64,000 nt of DNA from Methanosarcina mazei S-6 (GCF_000970205.1 NZ_CP009512.1:2914001-2978000); one strand, 5' to 3'; counted from the first letter of the stretch, positions 17,716 to 26,722 are shown. Numbers and translations are program-made. The notes: a model not told the origin generated them from the sequence alone.

Positions 17716-17775
17716 TTATTTAATTACCTTTCTGCTTATTTAATTACCTTTCTGCTTATTTAATTGCCTTTCTGC
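17716..17775. repeat. Three tandem copies of a 20-bp unit
   Basis: TTATTTAATTACCTTTCTGC is present at 17716-17735 and 17736-17755, and with one change at 17756-17775. It fills the gap between the TPR gene and the convergent HAD gene; no open frame is visible in 17610-17946. Confidence 0.92.
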
Positions 17776-17946
17776 GAAAGTATCTTTTTTAGAATATCAT
17801 TCTCAGAAATATTTAGAACATGTTTCTGAGAAATTTTTGAAACTCCCTTCAAGAAGTTTTTAAAATATTATTCTAAGAAATGCTTTTCCTTTCAAAACCA
17901 TTTTATTTGGTTTCTGCTTTACTTTTACTGTTCATCCTTCGATATT

Positions 17947-18751
17947 TTAATGCCTGTTAAGTCCGTTTTTGCCTGGAGGATCTGTTTTAACCTGAGACCT
18001 ATTAAATATATAGATACATTTCATCAGGTCCTGAAATACATTTAGCTGGAAGTCAAAACACCTTTCTGTTTCTTCTGCTTGCCTCCAGTCTCCGTATGAA
18101 GCATAAGCAGTTTTCAGGCCCAATCTGCGAGCAGGAGCCATGTCCCTTTTTATGCTATCGCCAACTACGAGACTTTCTTCAGGCTTTATCCCGAGAGCAT
18201 CAAGAGCAAAGAGAAAATGGGCAGGGTCCGGTTTCTTTGTGCCTGTCATATCTGCAGATACGAGAAGGTCAAAACAATCAAGAAGGTCTACTTTTGCAAG
18301 CCTTGCACGAGCGTGGGGCCTGTCGGCATCTGTTATAATTACAAGCCTGAAACCAAGTTTCTTCAATTCCTCAAGTGTGTCCCTTACTTCTGGATACAGT
18401 TCGAGGTTTTCCAGTTTTTCTCTTTCATAAATCTCACAGCAATCCCTATACCCCTGATCTGTGAAAAGATTTCTCTCCTGCATGTAGTCCCTTATGTTTT
18501 CATAATCTTCAAACCCGTAAGCCCCTGAGAAAATAACTGAAAAGTTCCCCGGGATCTGCCTTAAAATCCCTGTCCTCGCCCCCAAGGTAGGAAAGAATCT
18601 CCCTGCAAGCGATAAGTTTCACGGCTACGAAATCAAAAAGAGTATTATCCATATCAAAGAGAATAGCTTTCAGAGCTTTCTGATGGGTCTGGTGCACATT
18701 CATTCGAATGATTTCTTGACTTTCACATATCTGTTTCATTTTTCGTGGCAT
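17947..18751 (-). pseudogene. HAD-superfamily hydrolase split by a frameshift
   Basis: Two overlapping minus-strand frames together make one HAD phosphatase. The first (18751 to 18509) holds motif I, AILFDMDNTLFDF, and stops soon after LFSYFLRG. The second frame picks up at GAYGFEDYENIRDYM and carries LVIITDADRPHARA (motif II region), GTKKPDPAHFLFAL (motif III Lys) and VVGDSIKRDMAPARRLG (motif IV). The junction coincides with a run of four G on the coding strand (plus-strand C at 18522-18525); removing one G restores a continuous reading of about 265 aa. It is either a recent pseudogene, a sequencing error, or a recoding site. Substrate would be a small phosphorylated metabolite. Confidence 0.8.
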
Positions 18752-18989
18752 ATTTCTTCGAATTAAATATTTTTAAAATGTATTTTATGTTTTCCGGATT
18801 TTTCAGATCTTTTTCTCATTCCTTTTTCCTTTTACGTACATTTCAGACTACTTTTTAGGGAGAGGCTATAAAAGCCATAAAGGACAGATGTATAGATCAT
18901 AAAGAACAATAGACTTAAGTAGGTAACGAACACGAATAGCCAGAAAATTGTGGGTTTTAATTTTAAAGGGTATTAAAGGAAATTTTGAT

Positions 18990-20186
18990 ATGAATCCTGA
19001 AGAACCAAAAGACAAACCCTTCTCAGAAGAAGGAAAAGAAGAAAAAGCTGACACCGTAGAGGGATCGGCTTCCGGGGATATGTATGTTCTGGACGACTCG
19101 GGGAGTGTGACAAACGAGGAAGTCAGCAATGAAATTCTTGCAGCCGAGCTTAATGAGTGCGGGCTTGACCTTCTCAGGCTTGGAAAGTATAACGAAGCAA
19201 TAATTGCATTTGAAAAAGCAATTGACAAAGACCCGGGGAATATTTATCTATTAAATAATAAGGCAGCAGCTCTTGAAAGTCTGGGAAGGTTTGAGGAAGC
19301 ACTTAAACTATACCAGGAAGCTGTTAAGATCAATTCCGAAGATGCGGATCTCTGGAATAATATGGCTTTTTCTTACTCCCAGATAGGAGAATACGAAAAA
19401 GCAGTTGAAGCTTACGGAAAAGCCCTTGATCTGAAGCCTGACTATCCAAACGCATGGTATGGAAAAGCCCTTAATCTCAGCCAGGCAGGAAGATATGAAG
19501 AAGCTGTTGATGCCTATGATATAGTCCTGAAAGAAAACTCTAATTATAAGGAAGCATGGGCAGGAAAGGGCATAGCTCTCGGACAGATGGGAAACTACGA
19601 TGAAGCTATAATTGCATACGATAAAGCCCTTGAAATCGACCCTGAATTCCTTGAAGCCTGGTATTACAAGGGAGTGGATCTTGACAGCCTTGGCAGTTTC
19701 AAGCAGGCTCTAAAAGCCTATGAAAAAGCCGTGGAAATCGACCCTGAAAATGACGACGCCTGGAACAATATGGGCATTGACCTGGAAAACCTGGAAAGGT
19801 ATGACGAAGCAATTAACGCTTTCGAAAAAGCAATCGAAATAAATTCCGAAAATTCGGATGTCTGGTATAATAAAGGTTTTACTCTCAGCCAGGTACAGAG
19901 ATTCGATGAAGCTGTCGAAGCCTACAGGAAAGCTGTACAGCTTGATCCCGAATACCTGGAAGCCTACTCCAGTCTGGGTTTTGTCCTGGCTCAGCTCAAA
20001 CGCTTTGAAGAAGCCCTGGATATCTATGAAAAAGCTCTTAAACTTGACCCTGAAGCTGCAGACTCCTGGTTTGGAAAAGCTGTCTGCCTGAGTTACCTGG
20101 GGAGAGAAGAAGAAGCTGAAGATGCGTACAGAAAAGCCGTTGAAATTGACCCCAGATATGCTGAAATCGGAGGGGACATACAGTAA
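18990..20186 (+). CDS. Tetratricopeptide repeat protein (10 TPRs) with acidic N-terminus
   Basis: ATG 18990 follows AAAGGAAA and gives 398 aa; an upstream TTG frame (18948) lacks support. About 55 N-terminal residues are acidic and low complexity (NPEEPKDKPFSEEGKEEKAD), followed by ten consecutive 34-residue TPR units from about residue 57 to the end, with strongly conserved GKYNEAI, GRFEEAL, and ALEIDPE elements. No signal peptide or enzyme domain is present. It likely forms a superhelical binding scaffold. Repeats are closely alike, suggesting recent internal duplication. Partner unknown. Confidence 0.87.
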   Translation: MNPEEPKDKPFSEEGKEEKADTVEGSASGDMYVLDDSGSVTNEEVSNEILAAELNECGLDLLRLGKYNEAIIAFEKAIDKDPGNIYLLNNKAAALESLGRFEEALKLYQEAVKINSEDADLWNNMAFSYSQIGEYEKAVEAYGKALDLKPDYPNAWYGKALNLSQAGRYEEAVDAYDIVLKENSNYKEAWAGKGIALGQMGNYDEAIIAYDKALEIDPEFLEAWYYKGVDLDSLGSFKQALKAYEKAVEIDPENDDAWNNMGIDLENLERYDEAINAFEKAIEINSENSDVWYNKGFTLSQVQRFDEAVEAYRKAVQLDPEYLEAYSSLGFVLAQLKRFEEALDIYEKALKLDPEAADSWFGKAVCLSYLGREEEAEDAYRKAVEIDPRYAEIGGDIQ

Positions 20187-20360
20187 GCCGGAGAGATATT
20201 CTCTTTCCGGACCTTATTTTCGGACCTTGCAAGTAATTTTCCTTTATTATTTCTTATCCTTTACTCCTTCATTTTTCTTACTCTTTTTCCTCTTATTGTT
20301 CTTTCACTCTAATTTCTATGTATTCCCAAAACATTTAACAAACTGGAAAAACAGAGATAT

Positions 20361-20425
20361 AGGCTAAAAAAATTAGAAGAATAAGCTAAAAAAATTAGAG
20401 AAATAGGCTAAAAAATTAGAAGAAT
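20361..20425. repeat. Three tandem copies of a 21-22-bp unit
   Basis: AGGCTAAAAAAATTAGAAGA-type units occupy 20361-20382, 20383-20404 and 20405-20425 in the 362-base gap between the TPR gene and the RimK-like ligase. Pyrimidine-rich sequence on its left (about 20230-20320) may include a transcript end; no gene is visible in the gap. Confidence 0.88.
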
Positions 20426-20548
20426 AGAAAGGCAGGAAATCAGTAATTCAAAAGAAAAGAACAGCTCTATATGCTGGAAACGTTTTTTAGATAATCGAAT
20501 GTCTTTTTTTAAATTTAAAGACACTTTTGGGAAAGAGCGGATGAAAGG

Positions 20549-21454
20549 ATGAAAGGATGGATTCTTTATAAGAGCACGGCTGCCGAACTCAAAAATGACC
20601 TGTACGAAATTAACCGCTTCATTAAGGTTGCGGATGAAAAAAGAATAGAGCTCCGGGTTGTAAAACCTGACCAGTTCGACCTGATAGTAACAAGGGATGA
20701 CAGGAAAAGCATACTCCTCGACGGAGAAATTGTCCCCCTTCCTGACTTCCTCCTCCCGAGAATGGGAGCAGGTACAACCTACTTTGCGCTTGCGGTCATC
20801 CGCCATCTCGAACGCCTGGGGGTCTGCGTCATTAATTCATCGCAGAGCATTGACACAGTCAGGGACAAGCTTTATTCCCAGCAGATCCTTGCAGAAAGAG
20901 GAATTTCCTACCCCAATACAATGTTTGCCAAAAACCCTGTAAATATAAGCCTGGTTGAAAAATACCTTGGATTTCCTCTCATAGTAAAAGCTCTCTCAGG
21001 CTCTATGGGAAAAGGCATCTTCCTTTCAGAAAACCACGATAATTTCCGTGACCTGATGGAACTGATCCACATAACCAACCCCAGTGCAAACATAATCCTC
21101 CAGGAATTCATTAAATCCAGCCTGGGAAGGGACCTCCGTGTCCTCGTAATTGGGGGAAGGGCAGTTGCCTGCATGGAACGCATAGCTCCTGCTGGCAGTT
21201 TCAAGTCCAACTACTCCAGAGGCGGAACAGTACGAAAATTCGACATGACGCCTGAAGTAGAGGAGCTGGCAACCGAGACTGCACGCACCTTCGGGCTGGA
21301 CATAGCCGGCATCGACCTCTTATTCGACGGCGACCATTTCAAGGTTTGTGAGGCTAATTCTTCCCCGGGCTTTGAAGGGCTTGAAAAATGCTGTGGAATT
21401 AATGTTGCAGGGATGATTTACGATTTTATCAGGAAAAAGGTGGATGAGAGATAA
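20549..21454 (+). CDS. RimK-family ATP-grasp ligase (alpha-L-glutamate ligase type)
   Basis: ATP-grasp enzyme of 301 aa related to RimK, MptN and CofF, which add glutamate to a cofactor or protein. Motifs: DTVRDKLYSQQILAERGISYP, the ATP-binding lid PLIVKALSGSMGKGIFL, LQEFIKSSLGRDLRVLVIGG, and the Mg-binding C-terminus FKVCEANSSPGFEGLEK. In Methanosarcina, tetrahydrosarcinapterin and coenzyme F420 both need such ligases; which of them (or another substrate) is used cannot be decided by eye. The start is one of two nearby ATGs in a GGATGAAAGGATG context; I take the one giving MKGWILYK. Confidence 0.85.
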   Translation: MKGWILYKSTAAELKNDLYEINRFIKVADEKRIELRVVKPDQFDLIVTRDDRKSILLDGEIVPLPDFLLPRMGAGTTYFALAVIRHLERLGVCVINSSQSIDTVRDKLYSQQILAERGISYPNTMFAKNPVNISLVEKYLGFPLIVKALSGSMGKGIFLSENHDNFRDLMELIHITNPSANIILQEFIKSSLGRDLRVLVIGGRAVACMERIAPAGSFKSNYSRGGTVRKFDMTPEVEELATETARTFGLDIAGIDLLFDGDHFKVCEANSSPGFEGLEKCCGINVAGMIYDFIRKKVDER

Positions 21455-21578
21455 AATATGGATGAAAATTTTTTATTCATCTTTTCCCATTTCTTCAAAA
21501 TAAAGTGATGATTAAGCCATTTGCTTAGAAGCTGTACCAAGAAAAAATGCCTCCATTTTTACTGGACAATCTTTAAGT

Positions 21579-22418
21579 TTATATTTCCCACCACATCTTT
21601 ACCCTAGTGGACCATCCCCTTTGTATAAGGTTTCCGTTATCTGGTTCAAGTATTCCTTCAAGGTAGTCCCTGAGAACGGTTTCCTGGGAATCTGAGGTAA
21701 CGTTGTAGTATGATTTAAAATCCTCAACAGCTTCCTCAAAGTTTGCATACCTGTGAATATGTTCGAAGGGAAAAACACTCACATTCGGGTAGATTTCCAT
21801 GTCATACAACACATTATAGAGAACATTGCACTTCGGAGCCGGTTGATACTCACATCCGTGAAGAGATGGCCAGAGTTTTCGCGAGTGGATATCCCAGGAG
21901 GTTTCCCCTGCGAACCAGTATAGATAAATATACTTCGAAGAGGCATCCATCATTTTCCGTATCGAAGCCCTTATGTCTTTCATGCCCAGGGAATAAGAAG
22001 CAAAAACCACGTCATAAGGAGCGGAAAGATCTGACCTTACATCGACTGCTTCCCAATCTTTGTGTACGGTATCGATGTTTTCGATTCCATATTCTTTGAT
22101 ATTTTCCTGCATGACATTCATCATGCCGTCCGAGGGTTCAACCGCGGTTACATGAGCCACCTGCCTCGCAATCGGAATTGCAAGTGTTCCGGGCCCGGAT
22201 CCGATATCAAGAACTCTTGAATCAGGAGAGAGTTTCAGATCCTTTATTCTCTTCTCTGTTACTGCCCTTGCCTTATCATCCTGAAACATCCTCCAGAACT
22301 GCCTGGCATTTTTCTCGCCGTGCCATATACTCGAGCAATCGACATTTCTATTTAATGCCAGTTGCTTTTCCAGAGTATCTTTCCAAACTTTGTTCCAGTC
22401 AATCCCTTGTGAGTCCAT
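21579..22418 (-). CDS. SAM-dependent class I methyltransferase
   Basis: Rossmann-type methyltransferase of 279 aa. Motif I is VLDIGSGPGTLAIPIA, followed by the acidic residue in VTAVEPSDGMM and later VFASYSLGMKDIRA. The C-terminal half (from YLYWFAGETSWDIH on) is less typical and aromatic-rich, as in a group of methanogen methyltransferases of unknown substrate. The IS element begins about 200 bases beyond its start codon, so its promoter region is close to, but not inside, the insertion. Confidence 0.8.
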   Translation of the reverse strand: MDSQGIDWNKVWKDTLEKQLALNRNVDCSSIWHGEKNARQFWRMFQDDKARAVTEKRIKDLKLSPDSRVLDIGSGPGTLAIPIARQVAHVTAVEPSDGMMNVMQENIKEYGIENIDTVHKDWEAVDVRSDLSAPYDVVFASYSLGMKDIRASIRKMMDASSKYIYLYWFAGETSWDIHSRKLWPSLHGCEYQPAPKCNVLYNVLYDMEIYPNVSVFPFEHIHRYANFEEAVEDFKSYYNVTSDSQETVLRDYLEGILEPDNGNLIQRGWSTRVKMWWEI

Positions 22419-22622
22419 ATTACAACCTCAACAGACTTTATCTTGAAATACCCAGTATTACCTTGGAATTCTCAGTAATACAAAAATAATAATAAATATT
22501 AACATACATGCATTACTAAAATATAAAGTAATATCCTTCAATAGGTGTTCAGTCCGATATCGGTTCTCTATTGCTTCAGCGAGCAGCCTTTAAAAAGAGT
22601 TCCTGTTAAAAACAGATATTGG

Positions 22623-24291
22623 CAGGTAGTCTCAAAACCATTTTTAATTCTACAATTGGGTAATGCCCTTTCAATTTTTATTTCATTTCAACAAGAAAAA
22701 GTAAATTTTCATAGCTCAACATAGCGTATTTGCCATTCTCGCTTGAATTCTCCCCTTATTCCATCCTTTACTTTCTCCTCCAACTATCATTTTCAGCATT
22801 TCTTTCAGGTTTTTCCCTTGTCTTTTTATGAAATCTGCTATTTTCTTTATATTGTGTACAGTGCACATCATAACAAATTCAATTCCTGTTTTCCTTTTCC
22901 CCCTCAGCAGAAATTCCCTAAACCCTCTATCCTGTTTCATCTGTCCAAACACAGGTTCTACGGTAGACATTCTTTTCTGATACTTTTCCGTACCCTCTTC
23001 TGTGTTCAGTTTAGCCCTCATATCCTTCATTAAATGTTCTCGAGGATCTCTTGTTATTGTTCTTTTTCCACTCTCAGTACATGCATTTTTCAACACACAC
23101 TGAGAACAATAGCTACAGACATAATACCTTAAATCAGGCTCACCTTTCCTCTTTTGTATTCTTGAAAAGGGAATTTCAAAAGCAGCAGGACAATAATAGC
23201 AGTCTTTTTCTTCGTCGTATTTAAAAAGAGATTTCCTGAACTTCCTGGTTTTTCCTTCTTTTTCAGCTTTATAGTAGTTGTCAGGAATGTAAGCATCAAT
23301 GCCTTCTTCCTGTAAAAATTCCAGATTCTCATATGAAAAATAACCTGCATCTGCAAGCACGATTGTTGGTTTATATCCCAGTGTATTTTTTACGTTCTGT
23401 ATGATTGGTTCTACTTGATGCAGGTCGTTTTCTTCGTTGACAACGTCTGCTGCAACGATAATTTGTTCCTTTTCATCAACAGCAACCTGACAGTTGTATG
23501 AAGGTTTCTTGCTCCCATCTTTATGTTTCATAATTCGAGCATCGTTGTCTGTGATGTTTACTTTTTTCAGCTTTTCTTCATCAAGCTTCTTCTTAGCGTT
23601 TTTAATCTTCTCTAATCTTTTCTTCTTGTCAACTAGCTCTTCTGGAATCTGATATGGTGTTGAGTCACCATAAATTTCATCTTCATACTTATCTGTCTCA
23701 ATACTCTCTTTTAGTATCCGATCTATTTCTTTTTCGAGAGAATCCGAACTCTTGCTTTGTCTTGATGAAGCATTTGCCTTGATCTTTGTTCCGTCAATCG
23801 AGATACTGGAACCAATCATATCCATTTCTTTACAAAAAGTGACAACCTGGGAAAATATCTCTTTAATAGGACCAAGGTGAGTTGAACGGAATCGACAAAT
23901 AGTATGAAAATCAGGTTTTTGCATGGCTGCCAGATACATAAATGCAGTATCAGTTTGAGTCATTTGTTGCAGTTTACGTGAACTTCTAATGCCTATAAGA
24001 TAACCATAAAGTAATATTTTTAAAAGAATTATTGGATGATAGGCTGGGCAGCCTTCCTTAGAATAAGTGGATTCAATAGCAGTGATATCAACGACATCTA
24101 CGATGTCGTTTAGTACTCGGGCGAGATGATTTTCAGGAACAAAATCTTCCAGGTTTAATGGAAGTAAAAACTGCTGCTTTTGATCGTATTTTCTAAACAT
24201 GGGAAACACTGGAATTTAGTTTTGTAAAAAAGATAAAGATTACGGGTTTCTGACCCAAATGTGCGATCAGGTATAGTTTTGAGACAACCTG
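22623..24291 (-). mobile_element. IS1182-type insertion sequence, complete, 1669 bp
   Basis: The element is bounded by 18-bp terminal inverted repeats: CAGGTAGTCTCAAAACCA at 22623-22640 and, on the other strand, CAGGTTGTCTCAAAACTA from 24291 to 24274 (two mismatches). TTGG stands directly outside both ends (22619-22622 and 24292-24295) in the same orientation and is probably the 4-bp target duplication. One intact transposase gene fills the element. The clean ends and open frame suggest a fairly recent insertion into the gap between the methyltransferase and the cupredoxin gene. Confidence 0.88.
22716..24209 (-). CDS. IS1182/IS5-group transposase (DDE type)
   Basis: Intact 497-aa transposase. 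The N-terminal DUF772-like domain reads FLLPLNLEDFVPENHLARV and HPIILLKILLYGYLIGIRS. The catalytic core shows SIDGTKIKANAS (first Asp), VLADAGYFSYENLEFL (second Asp) and VEPVFGQMKQDRGFREFLLR (Glu), with a zinc-like cluster CSYCSQCVLKNAC between. A charged insertion (residues about 160-215) follows the first Asp. The reading frame has no stop or frameshift, so the element may still move. Confidence 0.93.
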   Translation of the reverse strand: MFPMFRKYDQKQQFLLPLNLEDFVPENHLARVLNDIVDVVDITAIESTYSKEGCPAYHPIILLKILLYGYLIGIRSSRKLQQMTQTDTAFMYLAAMQKPDFHTICRFRSTHLGPIKEIFSQVVTFCKEMDMIGSSISIDGTKIKANASSRQSKSSDSLEKEIDRILKESIETDKYEDEIYGDSTPYQIPEELVDKKKRLEKIKNAKKKLDEEKLKKVNITDNDARIMKHKDGSKKPSYNCQVAVDEKEQIIVAADVVNEENDLHQVEPIIQNVKNTLGYKPTIVLADAGYFSYENLEFLQEEGIDAYIPDNYYKAEKEGKTRKFRKSLFKYDEEKDCYYCPAAFEIPFSRIQKRKGEPDLRYYVCSYCSQCVLKNACTESGKRTITRDPREHLMKDMRAKLNTEEGTEKYQKRMSTVEPVFGQMKQDRGFREFLLRGKRKTGIEFVMMCTVHNIKKIADFIKRQGKNLKEMLKMIVGGESKGWNKGRIQARMANTLC

Positions 24292-24402
24292 TTGGGATTA
24301 ATTTTTTCAAAAATGAAGAATCCATACTGCCAGAGAGCCTTTAAGAAGCTACTCATTACCTCTTCTGCGTCACTCAGAAGCAACCTCATCTTTTTGATAT
24401 TT

Positions 24403-24960
24403 TCATCCCTCAACAGTTACCACGCCTTCCATAGAGGGATGAATTGAGCAATAATACCTGTAAACACCTTTTTTTGTAAAAGAAAGCTCAAATGAATCTC
24501 CGTCTCTCAGTGCGCCGGATGTGAAATCAGGACCAGTCACTGTGTGGGTGATAGGATCAAGATTTGTCCACCTGACTGTATCATTGGTAGATATCGTAAC
24601 CGATTCCGGATTGAAGGTAAAGTTTTCTATTTTCGCCTCGACCACTCTGGCTTCGGCTTGAGTATCAGGCATTCCAACCGGGGTTTCGGAAAGGTTTTCA
24701 GGTTCTGTACGGGTCAGGTTTTCACTGGGAATCTGGTCAGACGTATTTTCGGGAGTTTCGACGTTTCCAGCTGGACCCTGAGGTACTTCGGCTGGAAGTA
24801 CCGGAGTTTCAAAAGGTGTTTCGGATGGAGTTGCTGGAATCTCAACAGGTGTTTCAACCGGAGAAACAGATGGCTCAGGTTCTACAGAACCGTTTTCTGC
24901 ACAGCCTGAGGGTAAAAGTGCCCCAAGTAGAATTATAAAAATAACATATTCTTTTCTCAC
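24403..24960 (-). CDS. Cupredoxin (plastocyanin-like) lipoprotein
   Basis: The N-terminus is a lipoprotein signal ending LLPSGC, so the mature protein should be anchored outside the membrane by its Cys. A Pro/Glu/Thr-rich linker of about 85 residues (SVSPVETPVEIPATPSET) leads to a 90-residue blue-copper domain. Likely Cu ligands are the His of ITHTVTGPDF and the Cys, His and Met of YYCSIHPSMEGV. Such proteins move electrons or hold copper outside the cell. Start is GTG 24960 with GGAGGG 7 bases upstream. It is one of three lipoproteins with similar linkers in this region; the IS element lies directly downstream. Confidence 0.87.
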   Translation of the reverse strand: MRKEYVIFIILLGALLPSGCAENGSVEPEPSVSPVETPVEIPATPSETPFETPVLPAEVPQGPAGNVETPENTSDQIPSENLTRTEPENLSETPVGMPDTQAEARVVEAKIENFTFNPESVTISTNDTVRWTNLDPITHTVTGPDFTSGALRDGDSFELSFTKKGVYRYYCSIHPSMEGVVTVEG

Positions 24961-25096
24961 TGGCTTCCCTCCAAAGGAAATGAATACTATGGTATAAAAA
25001 AATTAAAAGTGTTTTTATAAGGATCTCCTTGATGAAGTATTGGAAAACAGGAGATTTGCATCTTTGCATCTTAGCAGATCATTAGCTCTAAAACTC

Positions 25097-25606
25097 TCAC
25101 TCATTCTCTTTTACTATTACGGTTCCCTCCATAGAAGGATGAATTTCACAGTAATACTCGTAAGTGCCCGGGTCGGTAAAAAGGAACTCATATGAAGCCC
25201 CAGGATTTAGATTATTAATCCCAAAAGTGGCCCCTGTTACGGTATGAGGAGTTGAATCAAGGTTAGTCCATCTTACAGTATCACCTGTAAATATATTCAC
25301 TGTAGCCGGGTCAAAGGCGTTATCCTCTATCATAACTTCAACAGTCTCTCCATTGACTGGAAGCGCGGGTGTTTCTCCCGGAGCTGCTTCATCTCTTACC
25401 GGCGTCAAGACTGGTTCCGAAGTATCTTCTTCAACCGGAGTTACAGTTTCAACCGGAGTTACAGTTTCAACCGGAGTTACAGTTTCAACCGGAGTTACAG
25501 TTTCAACCGGAGTTACAGTTTCAGCTGGCTCAGTACCATCTTCTGTACATCCCACAACCAGGAATACACTACACAAAATTAGCAAAATAAACAGTTCTCT
25601 ATTCAT
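25097..25606 (-). CDS. Cupredoxin lipoprotein with PVETVT repeats
   Basis: Paralogue of the neighbouring cupredoxin gene (169 aa from ATG 25606, which has GGGGGAAAAT just upstream). Signal peptide and lipobox FLVVGC, then five exact or near-exact copies of the hexapeptide VETVTP, then an extended linker and a blue-copper domain with VRWTNLDSTPHTVTGA and YYCEIHPSMEGTV carrying the His, Cys, His and Met ligands. The linker repeats should hold the domain away from the membrane surface. The linker length can change easily because it is encoded by an 18-bp tandem repeat. Confidence 0.88.
   Translation of the reverse strand: MNRELFILLILCSVFLVVGCTEDGTEPAETVTPVETVTPVETVTPVETVTPVETVTPVEEDTSEPVLTPVRDEAAPGETPALPVNGETVEVMIEDNAFDPATVNIFTGDTVRWTNLDSTPHTVTGATFGINNLNPGASYEFLFTDPGTYEYYCEIHPSMEGTVIVKENE
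25431..25520. repeat. Five tandem copies of an 18-bp coding unit
   Basis: TCAACCGGAGTTACAGTT repeats five times with no mismatch inside the cupredoxin lipoprotein gene and encodes the PVETVT hexapeptides on the minus strand. Unit length is a multiple of three, so copy changes keep the frame. Confidence 0.95.
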
Positions 25607-26109
25607 ATTTTCCCCCATTCAAAATCAGTGCTATATAATTAATCATTAGATTTTATAAAAATTCCTGCGAAATTATGAATACAGTTCCCTTTCTTACATT
25701 TTAGTACTCGATCAAGGATTTACCTGAATATAACACTGGACCAAGTTTATTTACCTAATAATCGCTTTCCAGCAATATACATAAAGAACACTTCAAAATA
25801 CGACTTCCTGGAAATGACAGAGATTCCTGGAATCTTGGATAGAGATCGACAGAATTAACCAGGCAGAGATTTGACCAGATTATCAGGCAGAAACATGGCC
25901 AGATTGTCAGGTAGAAACATGACCAGATAATGCATGATATTTATAACAGATGGAGGTTGATCTAAAAAAGTAAAACGTTTTTAAAGGCTCTTTCGCTGAA
26001 ATTAAATTCCGGACAATACCGAAACTTCAGGAGATTGCCGTTTAACTTTTTATCAGGTTAACTCCCTCACTGTTATACCTCCATTATCGCAAAAGCGGGT
26101 GAAACCTGT
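25607..26109. other. Intergenic region with 24-bp tandem repeats
   Basis: Contains two full and one partial copy of a 24-bp unit (GACCAGATTATCAGGCAGAA and following bases) at 25873-25896, 25897-25920 and 25921-25935. At 25978-26000 lies a sequence that is a near inverted copy of 22575-22596. No gene is recognised before the small frame at 26110. Confidence 0.6.
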
Positions 26110-26274
26110 ATGGACAATGGAGATCCTTTTTCGGCAAATCCAAACTCTCGTTTTCGTTATCTGGATATTGAGACAGAGTATGATAACTATCGCTATGTAT
26201 CTGGGAGTTCGTATATAATACCGAAGTACAGTGCAGAGGATTACGTATCAGACAGATTCCCGGTCATTTCTTGA
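26110..26274 (+). CDS. Possible small protein (54 aa), unrecognised
   Basis: Short open frame beginning MDNGDPFSANPNSRFRYLDI, rich in Tyr, Asp and Ser, ending DYVSDRFPVIS. A reasonable ribosome site (GGGTGA, 7 bases before the ATG) precedes it and the sequence is less AT-rich than its surroundings. It converges on the repeat-only lipoprotein gene with 7 bases between the two stops. No family recognised; it could also be a remnant. Confidence 0.3.
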   Translation: MDNGDPFSANPNSRFRYLDIETEYDNYRYVSGSSYIIPKYSAEDYVSDRFPVIS

Positions 26275-26281
26275 AGGCTGG

Positions 26282-26722
26282 TTACCTGTTAGGGGTTACT
26301 CTGATTACTCCTGTTCTCTCTTCTGTCACATTCTCTTCTGTAGCTTCTTCATCTGGAGTCTCGTCCTCAACCGGAGTCTCATCTTCAACCGGAGTTGCAT
26401 CTTCAATTGGTTCTTCAACTGGAGTTACTGCCACAACTGGAGTTTCTTCCACAACTGCAGTCTCTTCCACAACTGGAGTTTCTTCCACAACAGGAGTTAC
26501 TTCCTGAACAGCTTCAACTGGAGTTACAACTTCTTCTCCAGTTACAACTTCAACCGGAGTTTCAGCTTCAACACCTGTTACAACCTCAACTGGCGTTACC
26601 AGTTCGGTTACTCCTTCTTCAGCGGGCTCTTCTTCAGCCGGTTCTTCAGTACCTTGCTCTGCGCATCCTATTGCAAGGAATACGCCTAAAAGAATTATTA
26701 AAATAAGCAATGCTTTTCTCAT
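26282..26722 (-). CDS. Lipoprotein made only of Pro/Val/Glu/Thr repeats
   Basis: The first 20 residues (MRKALLILIILLGVFLAIGC) are a clear lipoprotein signal, closely like those of the two cupredoxin genes, and a GGGGGG ribosome site precedes the ATG. The remaining 126 residues are degenerate repeats of VTPVE, PVVEET and PVEDET type with a strongly negative charge. No cupredoxin domain follows: the protein ends GVIRVTPNR. It is therefore either a surface spacer protein or a paralogue that lost its copper domain. No trace of the lost domain is readable downstream. Confidence 0.75.
   Translation of the reverse strand: MRKALLILIILLGVFLAIGCAEQGTEEPAEEEPAEEGVTELVTPVEVVTGVEAETPVEVVTGEEVVTPVEAVQEVTPVVEETPVVEETAVVEETPVVAVTPVEEPIEDATPVEDETPVEDETPDEEATEENVTEERTGVIRVTPNR

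Noticed and set aside
16731-20186. TPR proteins with the HAD gene as a defence or toxin system
   Set aside because: No effector, nuclease or toxin domain is seen; the TPR genes are ordinary for Methanosarcina.
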